This document shows, piece by piece, positions 46,880-47,500 of a stretch of DNA of 47,500 bases. A program made the position numbers and the translations under genes. Every line of letters starts with the position of its first letter. Position 1 is the first letter of the stretch. Origin of the DNA: Glandiceps talaboti (lineage: Eukaryota; Hemichordata; Enteropneusta; Spengelidae); assembly GCF_964340395.1 (NCBI RefSeq), contig NC_135564.1:15780957-15828456 (forward strand), in the 5' to 3' direction. The notes under the pieces are model-generated. The model was given only the letters and a program-made list of their open reading frames with translations, had not been told where the DNA came from and did not search any database.

Positions 46880-47340
46880 AGTCCCCGGTATGTTAGAGAC
46901 CTTTAGGTGGTCAAACCTACTGCATAATAGAAACGGGAATCTGATGAGATGTGGTGATTTGTAGTGTCAATAACATGTAGCGTCCAAAATAGAAAGTGTA
47001 TTAATCCCTTCTGACAAGTTCAGAGTGACGAGTAGGGAACAATTTAGATTAACTTCTTTTATATACTATCTATGAAGATTACCATTACGAAACCTTCAAG
47101 TTCACTTTGCCCCAAAGTGCAATATAAGTGAAGCACTGATTGTGAAACAGCCAAGCATTTACATAACATGTTCTGTAACTAGTGTGGTAGCTAGGTAATA
47201 CATGTATATGTATATTTAATTAATAAGTAATATTAAAGAATTCATGTAAGAAACAGGGAGAAGAACAAATATTTACATGTACCACATTTCAGACAAGGCT
47301 ATATGCCATTGTAGAAAACTGATGTTTTCTTCCATCACAA
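46880..47340. other. No gene seen
   Basis: Unique AT-rich DNA without a supported frame or repeat. Confidence 0.5.
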
Positions 47341-47500
47341 TCCAAAACACAATGACCCCCCCCCCATCCACAATTTTGAAAATAGCATGACCCCCCTACT
47401 GCCAATTTCAAAAACAGGGTGACCCCCTCCAAATCCACTGCCCCATCGCCCCCCCCCCCCGGCCGAAGAATCTGACCGGTCCCTAACCTTGCAGCGATTC
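47340..47500. repeat. Poly-C-bearing dispersed repeat, cut by the window end
   Basis: Runs of TGACCCCCC and a long C tract are followed by CTGACCGGTCCCTAAC, as at 31540-31560 and 31995-32010. Confidence 0.75.

Overview
The window is animal genomic DNA. Genes are split by GT-AG introns, the sequence is AT-rich, and it is full of microsatellites ((TA)n, (TG)n, (TCTG)n, (TATC)n), foldback elements and a Penelope-like retroelement. Many domain-rich TIR/Death/SAM/NHL genes are known from marine invertebrates such as lophotrochozoans and invertebrate deuterostomes, so that is the likely source. I cannot name the species from sequence alone.

The main content is a head-to-tail pair of paralogous genes on the minus strand. 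Paralog A runs from about 14372 (5' UTR exon) to its stop at 1634. Paralog B runs from about 42524 to its stop at 25548. I rebuilt each gene from seven coding exons: TIR part 1, TIR part 2, TIR part 3, SAM, Death, a Pro/Thr/Ser/Lys linker, and one large NHL-type beta-propeller exon. All six coding introns are phase 1, and both genes give an uninterrupted 637-residue protein with no visible signal peptide or membrane segment. The order TIR-SAM-Death-NHL suggests a cytosolic innate-immune or cell-death signalling protein: the propeller would bind a ligand, SAM and Death would oligomerise, and the TIR would signal or cleave NAD+. The propeller differs at 30 residues between paralogs against about 7 silent codon changes. 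The replacements recur at equivalent loop positions in the blades, while the flanking 3' sequence is almost identical. This looks like diversifying selection on a recognition face and is the most notable finding here.

Layout: 1-440, short tandem repeats and a hairpin at the duplication edge; 440-1633, the 3' region of A with a strongly conserved block that is open on the plus strand; 1634-11910, coding exons of A, with X-box-like repeats in intron 6 and a Penelope-like element with a hammerhead ribozyme in intron 4; 11999-14017, a 1009-bp tandem duplication; 14204-14372, a 5' UTR exon; 14.6-24.3 kb, mostly non-coding DNA with a MITE-like element, two arrays of ~110-160 bp repeats, and two related candidate upstream exons; 24.3-25.5 kb, the 3' region of B; 25548-40775, coding exons of B. 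Intron 6 of B has grown to 9.1 kb by satellite units, a 2.4-kb TTAA-flanked foldback transposon, a 447-bp tandem duplication, a 51-bp hairpin minisatellite and a small CpG-rich foldback. 42.3-44.6 kb holds 5' exons, repeats and a long tetranucleotide tract. 45-47.5 kb holds an inverted dispersed copy of the satellite family and poly-C repeats.
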